A stretch of DNA of 64,000 nucleotides from Bin55 sp965220235 (GCA_965220235.1 OZ244815.1:2914001-2978000); one strand, 5' to 3'. Counted from the first letter of the stretch, positions 14,570 through 23,756 are shown. Numbers and translations: made by a program. Notes: generated by a model from the letters alone, not told the origin.

Positions 14570-17467
14570 TCATTGAACTGATCGTTTCCTCAGATCGACT
14601 TCCTTCGATTGAAAAAGTGAAGTCAATCGCGCATCGACGTCGCGTTCAAACGCAACAGAGACTTCGAGATACCAGATATTCTCTGACTGAAATCGCAGTG
14701 GTCTGATCTTTCGCCAGTCTTTTTCTGTGACCACAATCACGTCATCAACGTGATGTTGGATATCCGATTCTCGGAATAACGAATGGTCAGGTAATTCATG
14801 CGCGATCGGTGCAAAACCGAGTTGGCGTAGGGTATTCTCAAAACGGCGCGGATTGCCAATCGCCGAGTAAGTGTGAATGACGCTGTCGAAACGCTCGCTA
14901 AAACCCTCGACACTCAAACTCTCTTGTGAATAGATATTCACGAAGCGAGTGGGAACAACGTGCATAACGTCGTCCACCATACCGATCGCTCGTGAATTCA
15001 CTCCATTCGAGACGACCCAATCAACTTCGCTGAGACGTCTGCGAGGTTCACGCAACGGTCCAGCAGGCAAAAGCATGCCATTACCCAACCCACGAGCACC
15101 ATCGACCACGGCGATCTCAAAGTGCCGTCCCATCGCATAGTGCTGCAATCCGTCGTCACTCAGTACGAAATCAACATCGTGATTTTCAAGCAGATACTTC
15201 ACTCCGCGCACCCGATCCGGATCAACGACCATTGCACACTTAGCGCGCTCAGCAATCAGCGGCGCTTCATCGCCCACTTTAAGGATGTCGGAATCTGGTT
15301 GTACAAGTGCTGGAAATCTTCCTTTCCCTTTGTAACCTCGACTTACGACGCCGACGCGTTTTCCCGCACTCTGTAACCAATTCGCTATCCAGATCACCAA
15401 AGGCGTTTTACCTGTACCGCCCACCGAGATATTGCCTACGATTAATAGTGGCACGGGCGGGACCCACGCGTGTGCACTGAGGCGCCGCCGCCGGTTTCGT
15501 GCCAATCTGCCATACATCCAGGATAACGACCCAAACGAGCGGACCCAACGCTTCTCGCCGTACCAAGCGTCAAGAAGCGTACCTGTCGCTCCTGCGGGCT
15601 CCGATGCGACATCTCTGAACCGCGGAACCGGGGTATCTTCCACACGCGTTGATTCGGCTTCTCCGTCTACGGTTTCGAAGAGCTTGGCATAACGACCGTG
15701 CTGTTCGATTAAAGCTCTATGCGTACCTTCTTCAACGATTCGGCCATCATCAACGACCAAGATATGGTCCGCGTGAACGATCGTCGACAGTCGATGCGCT
15801 ACGATGATTGTGGTTCGACCTTTCATCGCCTCATTTAGTGCAGATTGAACTAGCGCTTCAGACTCAGTATCGAGTGCGGACGTTGCCTCGTCTAGGATCA
15901 GAATCGGCGCGTCTTTCAGCAGCGCACGAGCGATTGCAATTCTTTGGCGCTGACCGCGTGAAAGCGTCGTGCCTCGATCTCCTACTGCCGTGTTCAACCC
16001 ATGAGGTAAGGAGTCAACGAATCTCTTAACACGAGCTCGCTCCAATGCGGAATCGATCTGCGCTTCCGAAATCGAATCCAGTTCGCCGTAAGCAATATTT
16101 GCGTGGAGAGTGTCATTGAATAGAAAAATATCCTGACTTACCAAAGCCAAGTGTTTGCGAAGATTTCGCTTGGTTAACTCGTGCGTCGGCACACCATCGA
16201 TGAGAATTTCACCGTGTTGAGGCTGGTAGAACCCCATCAAGAGTTCTACGAGAGTTGACTTTCCGCTACCGGATGCGCCGACAATCGCCAAAGTTTGACC
16301 CGCTTCCACGCGAAACGAAATCTCTGATAGAACGTCTGTTTCACCGCGCTCGTAACCAAATGAAACGTTACGAAACTCGACCAGTCCTGCTACCTCCTCA
16401 CGTTCTGCTTTCCCCGTGTCCGCCTCCTCGGGTTGATCAATCTGAGCAAAGATCTCATCTGCGGCTGCAAGACCGGACTGTATACGGGCATTTAGGTCGG
16501 ATAAACGCTTCACAGGTTGAACGAGCACCCCTGCGATGGCGATATAAGTCACCAAATTACCCGTCGACATACCAGCGCTCACTTCTGGTAGGAACAAAAG
16601 TCCCATTAATACGCCAAGTACGATTCCAACGAACATTTGAATAGTCTGACTACTGATTGCTTTGGTCGCAACCATGCGAACGTTTTGCCGTCGATTCGCC
16701 AAACTCGCTTGGAAGAAGCGTTCACGTTCGTGTTCCTGTGCGCCAAACGTGCGAATCAGTTTGTGCCCACCAACGGCTTCATGACCGACTTGAGTGACTT
16801 CACCCATCGAAGCCTGGATGCTCTCACTGGTACTTCGAAATCGCTTCGACGCTACGCGCACGATGACCCAAACCACGGGTAATGTGACTGCAAAGAGTAA
16901 CGTGAGCCGACCGCTGAGACTGATCAACGTGACCACGAGCACAATCAGCTTGAAACCGTCCTGCAAGAGAATCCTTAGCACTTCAGTTACCGTGTCACGA
17001 AGTTTTTGTGCAGTGTCAGTAAGCCGATTCGAGATTGATCCTTGAGAATTACGATCAAAATAGCTCACCGGTAAAACGAGCAAGCGATTAAAAAGGTCGC
17101 ATCGAACTTGATGTATTAGGTTAAGCGAGACATTCGCGAGCAGATATTCGCCCACAATTGCGCCAAAGGCTCGAACAAGCGCTGCGATCCCGATTAGAAG
17201 AGGGAAAATCAGCCAATACTCGAGTTCAAGATTCAGTGCTAATACCGGAAGCGGTGTGAGCCAATCCCCACCACCAACGATGTTCCCTCTCGAAGTCCCT
17301 GGTTCAAAAACGTCAACGATCACACCAAGGGTCTGTGCGAATACGACCTCGGAATATGCAGCAAGAATGTAACCGACGATGGCCGCAACGAAATACCACT
17401 CCCTTCCACGGAGGTATCGCAATAGACGTCGATAGGTCGCGAAATCTCGTTTCGATGGTTCAGTCAT
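14570..17467 (-). CDS. MsbA-LpxK fusion: lipid A flippase plus lipid A 4'-kinase
   Basis: A single 965-residue reading frame. Residues 1-600 are a complete MsbA-type ABC exporter: six membrane segments, Walker A GASGSGKST (397-405), ABC signature LSRGQ (502-506), Walker B ILILDEA (522-528) and H-loop AHRLS (557-561). A linker of about 30 residues (603-630) follows. Residues 630-965 are LpxK: LDAWYGEKRW, P-loop GNISVGGTGKTP (from 678), GVVSRGYKGKG, LSDDGLQHYAMGR and GNGMLLPAGPLREPRRRL. MsbA flips lipid A across the inner membrane and LpxK phosphorylates its precursor on the cytoplasmic face. The genes are neighbours in E. coli; here no stop separates them. A GTG near residue 609 could allow internal initiation. 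Confidence 0.9.
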   Translation of the reverse strand: MTEPSKRDFATYRRLLRYLRGREWYFVAAIVGYILAAYSEVVFAQTLGVIVDVFEPGTSRGNIVGGGDWLTPLPVLALNLELEYWLIFPLLIGIAALVRAFGAIVGEYLLANVSLNLIHQVRCDLFNRLLVLPVSYFDRNSQGSISNRLTDTAQKLRDTVTEVLRILLQDGFKLIVLVVTLISLSGRLTLLFAVTLPVVWVIVRVASKRFRSTSESIQASMGEVTQVGHEAVGGHKLIRTFGAQEHERERFFQASLANRRQNVRMVATKAISSQTIQMFVGIVLGVLMGLLFLPEVSAGMSTGNLVTYIAIAGVLVQPVKRLSDLNARIQSGLAAADEIFAQIDQPEEADTGKAEREEVAGLVEFRNVSFGYERGETDVLSEISFRVEAGQTLAIVGASGSGKSTLVELLMGFYQPQHGEILIDGVPTHELTKRNLRKHLALVSQDIFLFNDTLHANIAYGELDSISEAQIDSALERARVKRFVDSLPHGLNTAVGDRGTTLSRGQRQRIAIARALLKDAPILILDEATSALDTESEALVQSALNEAMKGRTTIIVAHRLSTIVHADHILVVDDGRIVEEGTHRALIEQHGRYAKLFETVDGEAESTRVEDTPVPRFRDVASEPAGATGTLLDAWYGEKRWVRSFGSLSWMYGRLARNRRRRLSAHAWVPPVPLLIVGNISVGGTGKTPLVIWIANWLQSAGKRVGVVSRGYKGKGRFPALVQPDSDILKVGDEAPLIAERAKCAMVVDPDRVRGVKYLLENHDVDFVLSDDGLQHYAMGRHFEIAVVDGARGLGNGMLLPAGPLREPRRRLSEVDWVVSNGVNSRAIGMVDDVMHVVPTRFVNIYSQESLSVEGFSERFDSVIHTYSAIGNPRRFENTLRQLGFAPIAHELPDHSLFRESDIQHHVDDVIVVTEKDWRKIRPLRFQSENIWYLEVSVAFERDVDARLTSLFQSKEVDLRKRSVQ

Positions 17468-17876
17468 TCGCTTGTACTGTCACGATACTGACTTCTGTGA
17501 ACCCGAGTAAATTGACGGCGTCGAGAACGAGCACGACCGTTTCGTGCCGAGCGCTCGCGTCCGCTCTAATGATGACGCGTCCCGATCCAACATCAGACAC
17601 GAGTCTTACTAACTCAGCTGTTACTAAATCCGTTGTAGCCGTCGGTATTAGTCGATCACCGACACTAATCTCATTGTCAGCTGAAACGATGATCTCGATC
17701 GCACCATTCGTCTCTACGTCTAATTGGCTGTGCGAAGTAGGCAAGTCGATCTCAAGCGCATTTTCACGAATGAATGTCGAAGTCACCACGAAGAAAATCA
17801 GCAGGATAAAAACGATGTCGATCAGCGGTGCAATCTCGATACCAATCGCATCGCTACGACGCACACGGGACTTCAT
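17460..17876 (-). CDS. exbD: ExbD/TolR-family biopolymer transport protein
   Basis: A 138-residue inner-membrane protein with one N-terminal membrane helix, APLIDIVFILLIFFVVTSTF, whose Asp is the proton-relay residue of ExbD/TolR, followed by a periplasmic domain. With ExbB it forms a proton-driven motor that energises TonB or similar proteins. The start overlaps the exbB stop as ATGA, and the stop overlaps the msbA-lpxK start by 8 nt. The same exbB-exbD-lpxK order occurs in Pseudomonas. It may serve the large TonB-dependent receptor in this window, but that is only an inference. Confidence 0.9.
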   Translation of the reverse strand: MKSRVRRSDAIGIEIAPLIDIVFILLIFFVVTSTFIRENALEIDLPTSHSQLDVETNGAIEIIVSADNEISVGDRLIPTATTDLVTAELVRLVSDVGSGRVIIRADASARHETVVLVLDAVNLLGFTEVSIVTVQAND

Positions 17877-18469
17877 TTCGTTTCAGACTTAAACAGTCTT
17901 CCGATCAATATCCGACCTTCACTTTCAAGCTGTTGGGCGAACTCGTCCACACGACGTTGAAAGTGACGATGACAGATGAGTGCAGGAATTGCGATGCAGA
18001 GACCGAAAGCAGTGGTGACTAAGGCTTCACCGATTCCACCAGAAAATACACTTGGGTCACGCGCACCTGTCGTATTTAAGGCTTGAAATACCTCGATCAT
18101 TCCTAACACGGTCCCTAAAAGTCCTAGAAGTGGCGAGATCGACGCGATGGTGCCGAGTGTCGTCAAGTAGCGTTCTAAACTCTGCACCTCTACCAACAAT
18201 GCATCTTCCATCGCCGAAACAGCGATTTCCACGCTGTCTTCTCGGTGATTCAATACGCCAGTGACAACGTTCTGAAGCGAACTCGGACGACTTTCGTCCC
18301 GCGTTATTTCGATAGGTTCTGCGTCTGTCAACGCAGCTTGTATGAAGGATGGGAATACCCGTTCGTAACCAAGTGCCCAAAAACGATTGAAGCAAATAGC
18401 TAGTGCTAAGACGCTGAACAAGGCTAAGGGGATCATCACCCAGCCACCGCTCATCAGTTGTTCAATCAT
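17873..18469 (-). CDS. exbB: ExbB/TolQ/MotA-family proton channel protein
   Basis: A 198-residue protein with three membrane helices: GGWVMIPLALFSVLALAI at the N-terminus, then SPLLGLLGTVLGMIEVFQAL and FGLCIAIPALI around a cytoplasmic loop. The GLLGTVLGM and EALVTTAFGL motifs are typical of ExbB/TolQ. It forms the stator pentamer that works with ExbD. It lies 27 nt after galU and is coupled by overlap to exbD. Confidence 0.9.
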   Translation of the reverse strand: MIEQLMSGGWVMIPLALFSVLALAICFNRFWALGYERVFPSFIQAALTDAEPIEITRDESRPSSLQNVVTGVLNHREDSVEIAVSAMEDALLVEVQSLERYLTTLGTIASISPLLGLLGTVLGMIEVFQALNTTGARDPSVFSGGIGEALVTTAFGLCIAIPALICHRHFQRRVDEFAQQLESEGRILIGRLFKSETK

Positions 18470-18496
18470 GGTCTGTTAGACCTTCATTTCGAGCGA

Positions 18497-19339
18497 TTAA
18501 CACTCAGGAATTGGCAATCTGCCGAAGCGCTGTCGATAACAGTAGTTGGTAGCCGCGACAAAACCATCCAATGATCCGCAATCAAAGCGTTTGCCACTAA
18601 ACTGGCAAGCCACAACTCGTTGTTCCCGCGCCAACACGTCAATTGCGTCCGTGAGTTGGTATTCCCCACTAACACCTGGCTCGATTCGATCCAACGCATC
18701 GTAGATATCTGGCGTCAGGATATAACGCCCTACGATCGCTAGATTCGATGGAGCTTTCGCAGGTTCAGGCTTCTCCACCAATGAAGCTACATCGACCACG
18801 CTCTCTTCAATAAACTCTCCAGCAACGATCCCGTATCGGTCTGATACTTCGCGAGGTACCTCCTGTACCGCAACGACCGAACATCGGTACTTTTCGTAAA
18901 CGTCAAGTAACTGACGCAACACATTCCGTTCATCGCCAAAACACAGATCATCTGACAACACGACGCCGAATGGCTGGTCGCCCGTGAGAATTTGCCCTAA
19001 CTTGACAGCATGCCCAGGACCAAGCATTTGGGCTTGTCTAGTGTACGAAAACGTGCATTTACTCATCAGCTCACGAATTTCGTTCAGAGCTTCGTCGCGT
19101 GCAGTGTCTTTGACATGAAAATCCAACTCTACATTGTCGTCGAAATGATCTTCAATTGCACGTTTGTTACGTCCAGTCACGAAACAAATCTCTGACATAC
19201 CGGCGATCAATGCCTCCTCAACTCCATATTGAACAAGAGGTTTATCCAATACAGGCATCATTTCTTTCGGCATCGCTTTCGTCGCGGGAAGAAACCGCGT
19301 ACCTAATCCCGCCACCAAGAATAAGCACTTCTTAATCAC
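18497..19339 (-). CDS. galU: UTP-glucose-1-phosphate uridylyltransferase
   Basis: A 280-residue enzyme making UDP-glucose for LPS core and other glycans. Motifs are LVAGLGTRFLPATKAMPKEM, MPVLDKPLVQYGVEEA, GPGHAVKLGQ, VVLSDDLCF and SLVEKPEPAKAPSNLA. Length is typical. It begins 3 nt after the DctM stop and precedes exbB by 27 nt, which physically links the TRAP transporter genes to the envelope operon. Confidence 0.94.
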   Translation of the reverse strand: MIKKCLFLVAGLGTRFLPATKAMPKEMMPVLDKPLVQYGVEEALIAGMSEICFVTGRNKRAIEDHFDDNVELDFHVKDTARDEALNEIRELMSKCTFSYTRQAQMLGPGHAVKLGQILTGDQPFGVVLSDDLCFGDERNVLRQLLDVYEKYRCSVVAVQEVPREVSDRYGIVAGEFIEESVVDVASLVEKPEPAKAPSNLAIVGRYILTPDIYDALDRIEPGVSGEYQLTDAIDVLAREQRVVACQFSGKRFDCGSLDGFVAATNYCYRQRFGRLPIPEC

Positions 19340-19342
19340 GGC

Positions 19343-20620
19343 TTAAAGATTCAAGAACCACAGCGAAAACGACGGTACATAGGTTACCAGTAAAAGCACT
19401 AATATGAGTACGACCATGAACGGGAAGCATGCTCGATATAGGTCAAGCACCGGACGCTCGAATCGATAGCTTGCAATGAACAGATTCATACCGATCGGCG
19501 GCGTGAAATACCCGATCTGCAAGTTGGCGATAAAAATGACCCCCAAGTGGAGAGGATGAATGCCGTACTGTACGGCAATAGGCAGAATAAGCGGCACCAT
19601 GATGACGGTCGCCGAAAACACGTCGAGAAACGCGCCTAAAACCAGGAGTAGAAGATTGAGCAAGATCAGAAATACGATCGGATTGCTAACTCGTTCGTGG
19701 ATAAATTCGAATAGTTGTTGCGGAATTTGAGCGTCTACAAAGTAACCCGTGAGAGCGAGCGCCGCGCCTAGAATCAAGATGATGCTACCGACCATCACCA
19801 TCGATTCGCGAATGACACTTGGTAATTGCCGAAGCGTTACCTCCCGATAGAGAAACACCTCAACAATCAGTACATACATTGCGGTGATTGCGGCCGCTTC
19901 TGAGATCGCGAAATAACCAGAGTAAATTGCTCCTAGTATGACAAACGGGAGCGGAATCTCGTATCTCGCGTCCCATAGAGCTGTTTTCACAGCCTGTATT
20001 GAGAACGGGATACGCTCAATCCCGCGCTGACTCCAAATCGTGTAAGCCGCAAGGGCGACCAACATCAACATCACGGGAACCATGCCCGCGAGGAACAATT
20101 GCGGGATCGTGAATGAGACACCAACATCAATCTGCTGCGCAATAACACCGTACAGGATGAGCGGAACCGATGGGACGATCAAGACTCCTAAACTTCCAGA
20201 GGTTGTCACCATACCGAGACTAAATCGCTCGCTATAACCAGCCTTCAAGAGCATGGGGAACAACAATGCACCAATCGCGACAATCGTGACACCGGACGCA
20301 CCCGTAAGTGCGGTAAATACTGCGCATGCAACAAAGCCTACGATGGCGAGACCAGCGGGCATCCATCCAAATAACGCCTGAGTTAGCGCCATCAATCGCT
20401 GCGCAGAATTACTTTCGGTCATCAAGTAACCGGCGAAAGTAAATAATGGCAACGAAACTAGCAAAGGCGTGTCAGCAATTCGATAGACCTCAAGAGCAAC
20501 AACTGACAGGTCGACACCCGAAGCAATAAAGCCAAGCATCGCGCCAGCCAGGACCACCGCGAATAACGGCATGCCGATGAGTGCTAGCGCAAGTAGCAGC
20601 GCAATTGCGAGCCAGGTCAT
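19343..20620 (-). CDS. dctM: TRAP transporter large permease (DctM)
   Basis: A 425-residue membrane protein with about 12 hydrophobic segments. Family features include GASGVTIVAIGALLFPMLLK, GSLGVLIVPSVPLILYGV and FTPPIGMNLFIAS near the C-terminus. It is the ion-coupled channel subunit of a tripartite TRAP transporter. It overlaps the small permease gene by an ATGA and is followed after 3 nt by galU. Together with the TatT-like gene upstream it forms a TatT-type TRAP system. Confidence 0.93.
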   Translation of the reverse strand: MTWLAIALLLALALIGMPLFAVVLAGAMLGFIASGVDLSVVALEVYRIADTPLLVSLPLFTFAGYLMTESNSAQRLMALTQALFGWMPAGLAIVGFVACAVFTALTGASGVTIVAIGALLFPMLLKAGYSERFSLGMVTTSGSLGVLIVPSVPLILYGVIAQQIDVGVSFTIPQLFLAGMVPVMLMLVALAAYTIWSQRGIERIPFSIQAVKTALWDARYEIPLPFVILGAIYSGYFAISEAAAITAMYVLIVEVFLYREVTLRQLPSVIRESMVMVGSIILILGAALALTGYFVDAQIPQQLFEFIHERVSNPIVFLILLNLLLLVLGAFLDVFSATVIMVPLILPIAVQYGIHPLHLGVIFIANLQIGYFTPPIGMNLFIASYRFERPVLDLYRACFPFMVVLILVLLLVTYVPSFSLWFLNL

Positions 20621-21090
20621 GTGACGGGCTTAGTAAAAGCCTGTAACGTGAAACGAAGCGTCATTAGGAAGGCTGAACCCGGGATGACGGTTTCGAATAT
20701 CCAAGCAGGTGCTTGACCAACCCCGGGCGTGCCGTCGACATAGTCCCATCCGACCATATCTAAAGAGAAGTAACCAAATACTGCACAAATGGCAGCTGTT
20801 GTTATGCTCGAAATCACCCATGCCACTCTACGTGCAGTGATTGAAAACAATCGGTCGATCAAGTCAATTCGGATGTGTTTACTATCACCGATTGCGACGA
20901 CAGCACCTACCATCGTGACCCAGAGTACGGCCATTCGAACGAGGTCGTCCCCCCAGTAGAAACCCAGTCCGAACTCGCGAGCAATCACTTGCATTGCCGC
21001 AACTAACAACATGGTCAAGAACAGTGCGACCAGAAGGAAATTGCCAGCCCACCGAAGTATGACTGCTAATCTATCGAGCAGTTGACTCAC
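20617..21090 (-). CDS. dctQ: TRAP transporter small permease (DctQ)
   Basis: A 157-residue protein with four predicted membrane helices and the DctQ pattern GDDLVRMAVLWVTMVGAVVA followed by KHIRIDLIDR. It bridges the binding protein and the DctM channel. The start overlaps the dctP stop by 20 nt and the stop overlaps dctM. Confidence 0.9.
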   Translation of the reverse strand: MSQLLDRLAVILRWAGNFLLVALFLTMLLVAAMQVIAREFGLGFYWGDDLVRMAVLWVTMVGAVVAIGDSKHIRIDLIDRLFSITARRVAWVISSITTAAICAVFGYFSLDMVGWDYVDGTPGVGQAPAWIFETVIPGSAFLMTLRFTLQAFTKPVT

Positions 21091-22090
21091 GATAACTAGA
21101 CACGGTTTTTTCTAGCAGTTCTACGTGTTCTCGTACGAGAATGTCGCTCTCGACCCATGCATTAGCCGCACGAGTCGCGGCAGCGCGCCACGCAGCCACC
21201 TCTTCGACAGATGGGCTTAACACGGTTAGACCTTGTCTTTCCAATGCAGCAAGCGCTTGATCGTGATCGGCATAGTTTTGCTGTTCGACTCTCGCGAGGA
21301 ATGTTCGGAAGGTCTTACGCGTAAGTTCTTGATCGTTTGGAGCAAGTTGCGAGAACTGACGTGCATCCATCATGAACACGCTGTAGATATACATGAATGG
21401 TAGGTCTAGGATGTAATCCAGTTGAGTATGCCACTGAAGAACAATTGCCGCTGTCGGCGGTACAGCAACCGTATCAATCAGACCAGTTTGCAATCCTGCA
21501 AGCACATCCACGATTGACAGGGGGACCGGTACGATTCCAAAGGCATCAAGGAGTCGCACTGCCCCTGCATCCCCTTTCGGCGCCCAGACTTTTAGTCTTC
21601 GTGCATCTTGGATAGAAGATCCAGATTTGGAGCTCATCGCATTCGCAAAACCAACGCCAACGAAACCGAACGCCTCAAAGCCATGATCCGCGAGATCCTG
21701 GATCAGTAGTTGGTCCATCTCTCTCCGAACCTTTGTGACCTCCTCAAAATCTCGAAAGAACATCGGCAGGTTGTACAGTTGAACCGCTGAGCTCACAGGT
21801 TCTAAGACGCCGGTTTGAACGATGCCTCCCTGCAGCTGACGAGCTCGCATCTTCCGTAGAACAGCGCGATCGTCTCCCATTACACCACCCGGATAAACTC
21901 GAAACTTCACTCGACCTTCAGTTTGTGCTTCGATCAAACTAGTGGTACGTCGCAGGTCCCGCATCCAAGCTGAGCCATCCGGTGAAACTGTCGCTATCTT
22001 GAACGTAGTTTGAGAAGCGACCGTTTCAGCAATTAACAGGCTTGAAACAGCGATCAAAACCTGAACAAACAATTTTCTAGAAAAAACCAT
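21071..22090 (-). CDS. dctP: TRAP substrate-binding protein (DctP/TatP type)
   Basis: A 339-residue periplasmic protein with a signal peptide (about residues 1-26, ending TVASQ). The DctP fold is indicated by FKIATVSPDGSAW, FRVYPGGVMGDDRAVLRKM and RLKVWAPKGDAGAVRLLDA, then GLIDTVAVPPTAA, the region that contacts ligand in the family. The ligand is unknown. It overlaps the TatT gene by 14 nt and resembles the TatP partner of TPR-associated TRAP systems described from Treponema pallidum. Confidence 0.9.
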   Translation of the reverse strand: MVFSRKLFVQVLIAVSSLLIAETVASQTTFKIATVSPDGSAWMRDLRRTTSLIEAQTEGRVKFRVYPGGVMGDDRAVLRKMRARQLQGGIVQTGVLEPVSSAVQLYNLPMFFRDFEEVTKVRREMDQLLIQDLADHGFEAFGFVGVGFANAMSSKSGSSIQDARRLKVWAPKGDAGAVRLLDAFGIVPVPLSIVDVLAGLQTGLIDTVAVPPTAAIVLQWHTQLDYILDLPFMYIYSVFMMDARQFSQLAPNDQELTRKTFRTFLARVEQQNYADHDQALAALERQGLTVLSPSVEEVAAWRAAATRAANAWVESDILVREHVELLEKTVSSYRESTAR

Positions 22091-22952
22091 CGGCAGATTC
22101 CTTCAGTTGGAGCGCAATTCTTTGCGCAACAACGTTCTGTAAGGTTAGATCACCTGCAACCGGGTCCGTGGTAAGGACTTCGGCAATCAGACGATCATGC
22201 AATTCGCGGTCAAAGATCGCACGCGCATACATTTCCGCCATCATAGACTTGGCGTAGAGATTTTCGCCTCCGCTTACTTCTATCGCTCGTTCGAAATTAC
22301 GCCGACCCTCTTCCGGTTCACCGCCTAATGCGGCAGGAAGGAACGCCGCAAAAACACCCATATATATATATGGCGAACCATTCGCATACGTCGAATCCAA
22401 TTGAATGACATGCTCCATTAGGTACTTCGCTTTCGGTAGCTCCGCGATCGCCAGATAGTCATCCGAGTGTGCTTGAATCCAACCTGCCCAATTGCTTCCC
22501 AGTATGTAGAGATAGTCAATATCACGTATCGACATACCGTCTACGATCTCTTTGAATTCGTCGAAGGTCACATTGAGGACATCACAAAACGCCGCTCTAC
22601 GTTGACAACTGGCGTGCAACGCAAGTTGCTTCCCTTTTGTCGCAAAGCGCTTACGTCTGCTTTCTTCTGCAACAAATCCCGATGCGTATGAACCATTTAG
22701 CATCGCTGCCGTATTAAGCAACGAAGGGTCATTGGGGTTTCCTTCGATCAAAGCATCCACGAGCAATAAATAAGCCGGTAGCCCTTCTTCAACAACACCC
22801 AAATCGGAACTGCCTAGTACGGCCTTCGACAAGTCTTCCGCGATGCTGTTTGTAAAACCAGAAACAATCGCGGAACAAGAGACCGTAAGCAATACACCAA
22901 TCATGGCGATCGATACTCTTGAGAGTTCTAGAAGAAGCGTTTTTTTCCACAC
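22077..22952 (-). CDS. tatT: TatT-type TPR lipoprotein of a TRAP transporter
   Basis: A 291-residue lipoprotein with lipobox LLTVSC (C26). The mature part starts SAIVSGFTNSIAEDL and contains PAYLLLVDALIEGNPNDPSL, GSNWAGWIQAHSDDYLAIAE and YANGSPYIYMGVFAAFLPAA, which match the TatT component family. In T. pallidum the TatT trimer (Tp0956) binds the TRAP binding protein TatP and has a pore through each subunit, suggested to hold a hydrophobic ligand. The gene directly precedes dctP, dctQ and dctM in one operon, as expected. Transport of a hydrophobic ligand is an inference from that system. Confidence 0.85.
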   Translation of the reverse strand: MWKKTLLLELSRVSIAMIGVLLTVSCSAIVSGFTNSIAEDLSKAVLGSSDLGVVEEGLPAYLLLVDALIEGNPNDPSLLNTAAMLNGSYASGFVAEESRRKRFATKGKQLALHASCQRRAAFCDVLNVTFDEFKEIVDGMSIRDIDYLYILGSNWAGWIQAHSDDYLAIAELPKAKYLMEHVIQLDSTYANGSPYIYMGVFAAFLPAALGGEPEEGRRNFERAIEVSGGENLYAKSMMAEMYARAIFDRELHDRLIAEVLTTDPVAGDLTLQNVVAQRIALQLKESADGFF

Positions 22953-22997
22953 AAGAGAAAAGTGTCTCTACGAGCTCAGTAAGAACGAGTTAGGTCG

Positions 22998-23612
22998 CTA
23001 GGAGGACAGAGAAGCTTCTTGAACTGCACGAACCAACTCATCCAGATTAGGCCGCTCTTTGTAGCCCGGCACCGCACGTTTGAATTTAATCGTTGCATCT
23101 GGCAACACGAATATGACGCCAGGATGTGGGATGCCATACGCGGGATGCCCAACCTCGTATTCCTCATTGAGGATGCCAAAACCCTTGACAGTCGTCGCAC
23201 CTTGATCCGCAAGCATCGGGTATTTCAAACCTTGTTCTTCCGCGAAGGAGGAATTCTGTGAGTATGCGTCATACGAGATAGCTGCGAGGTTCACACCAAG
23301 AGTTTGGAAGTCTTCAAAACGTTCGTTCAGCTGCACGAGCTGAGTCTTACAGTACGGTCACCAATTGGTGGAGCGCACGAAGAATATGAGCAGCCCGTTC
23401 TCGCCCGTTAAGTCGTCGAAGTCCAGTGTTTCACCGTGCGTATCTTTGACCGAGAGCGACGGTAACGAAGCACCAATCGACGGCGCCCAGTTTTTCGTAT
23501 ATTCGGGATTCCAATCAAGCAACGATGTCAAATCCTCGACGTCCTGATTTCCACAAGCAACCGTAAGCAAGGCTCCGCTGACGATCAACAGCGTCCTAAT
23601 AAATCTACTCAA
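22998..23612 (-). CDS. Probable selenocysteine-containing redoxin lipoprotein (UGA at codon 85)
   Basis: Read through an in-frame TGA (23360-23358), this is a 204-residue peroxiredoxin/thioredoxin-fold protein. The N-terminus is a lipoprotein signal with lipobox LLTVAC (C20). The active site reads FFVRSTNW-U-PYCKTQLVQL, where homologs have the CPYC redox motif, so UGA replaces the first Cys and C88 is the resolving Cys. Downstream, YPMLADQGATTVKGFGI and PHPGVIFVLPDATI complete the fold. A SECIS-like hairpin lies 14 nt after the UGA. The start is TTG after a strong AGGAGGG. It is 45 nt upstream of tatT and heads the train. The alternative is a Cys-to-stop mutation. No sel genes are in the window. 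Confidence 0.75.
23327..23343 (-). promoter_or_regulatory. SECIS-like hairpin after the UGA codon
   Basis: On the coding strand, TCAGCT-CGTGC-AGCTGA forms a perfect 6-bp stem with a 5-nt loop. The loop begins 20 nt after the UGA and has G as its second base. This fits the usual bacterial SECIS geometry (loop about 16-37 nt downstream, G among the first two loop bases). Folding energy was not computed. Confidence 0.5.
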
Positions 23613-23756
23613 ATTTCCCTCCTCTTAGCTTTGCGCAGTTCCGTGGCACTTAGCTGAAAAGCCGAACAGAACGTTGAAAAACAATGACGTCTGTGACAAA
23701 TTACTTTCCAACAGACTATTATTGCCTTGCCACCAATCGGCTACGTTTGAAGGTGA

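Noticed and set aside
22361..22376. Alternating AT palindrome CCATATATATATATGG-like
   Set aside because: It lies inside the TatT coding sequence and encodes an ordinary YIYMG stretch.
22998..23336. Separate gene starting at GTG inside the redoxin
   Set aside because: It lacks the N-terminal half and active site of the fold; better explained as the part after the UGA codon.
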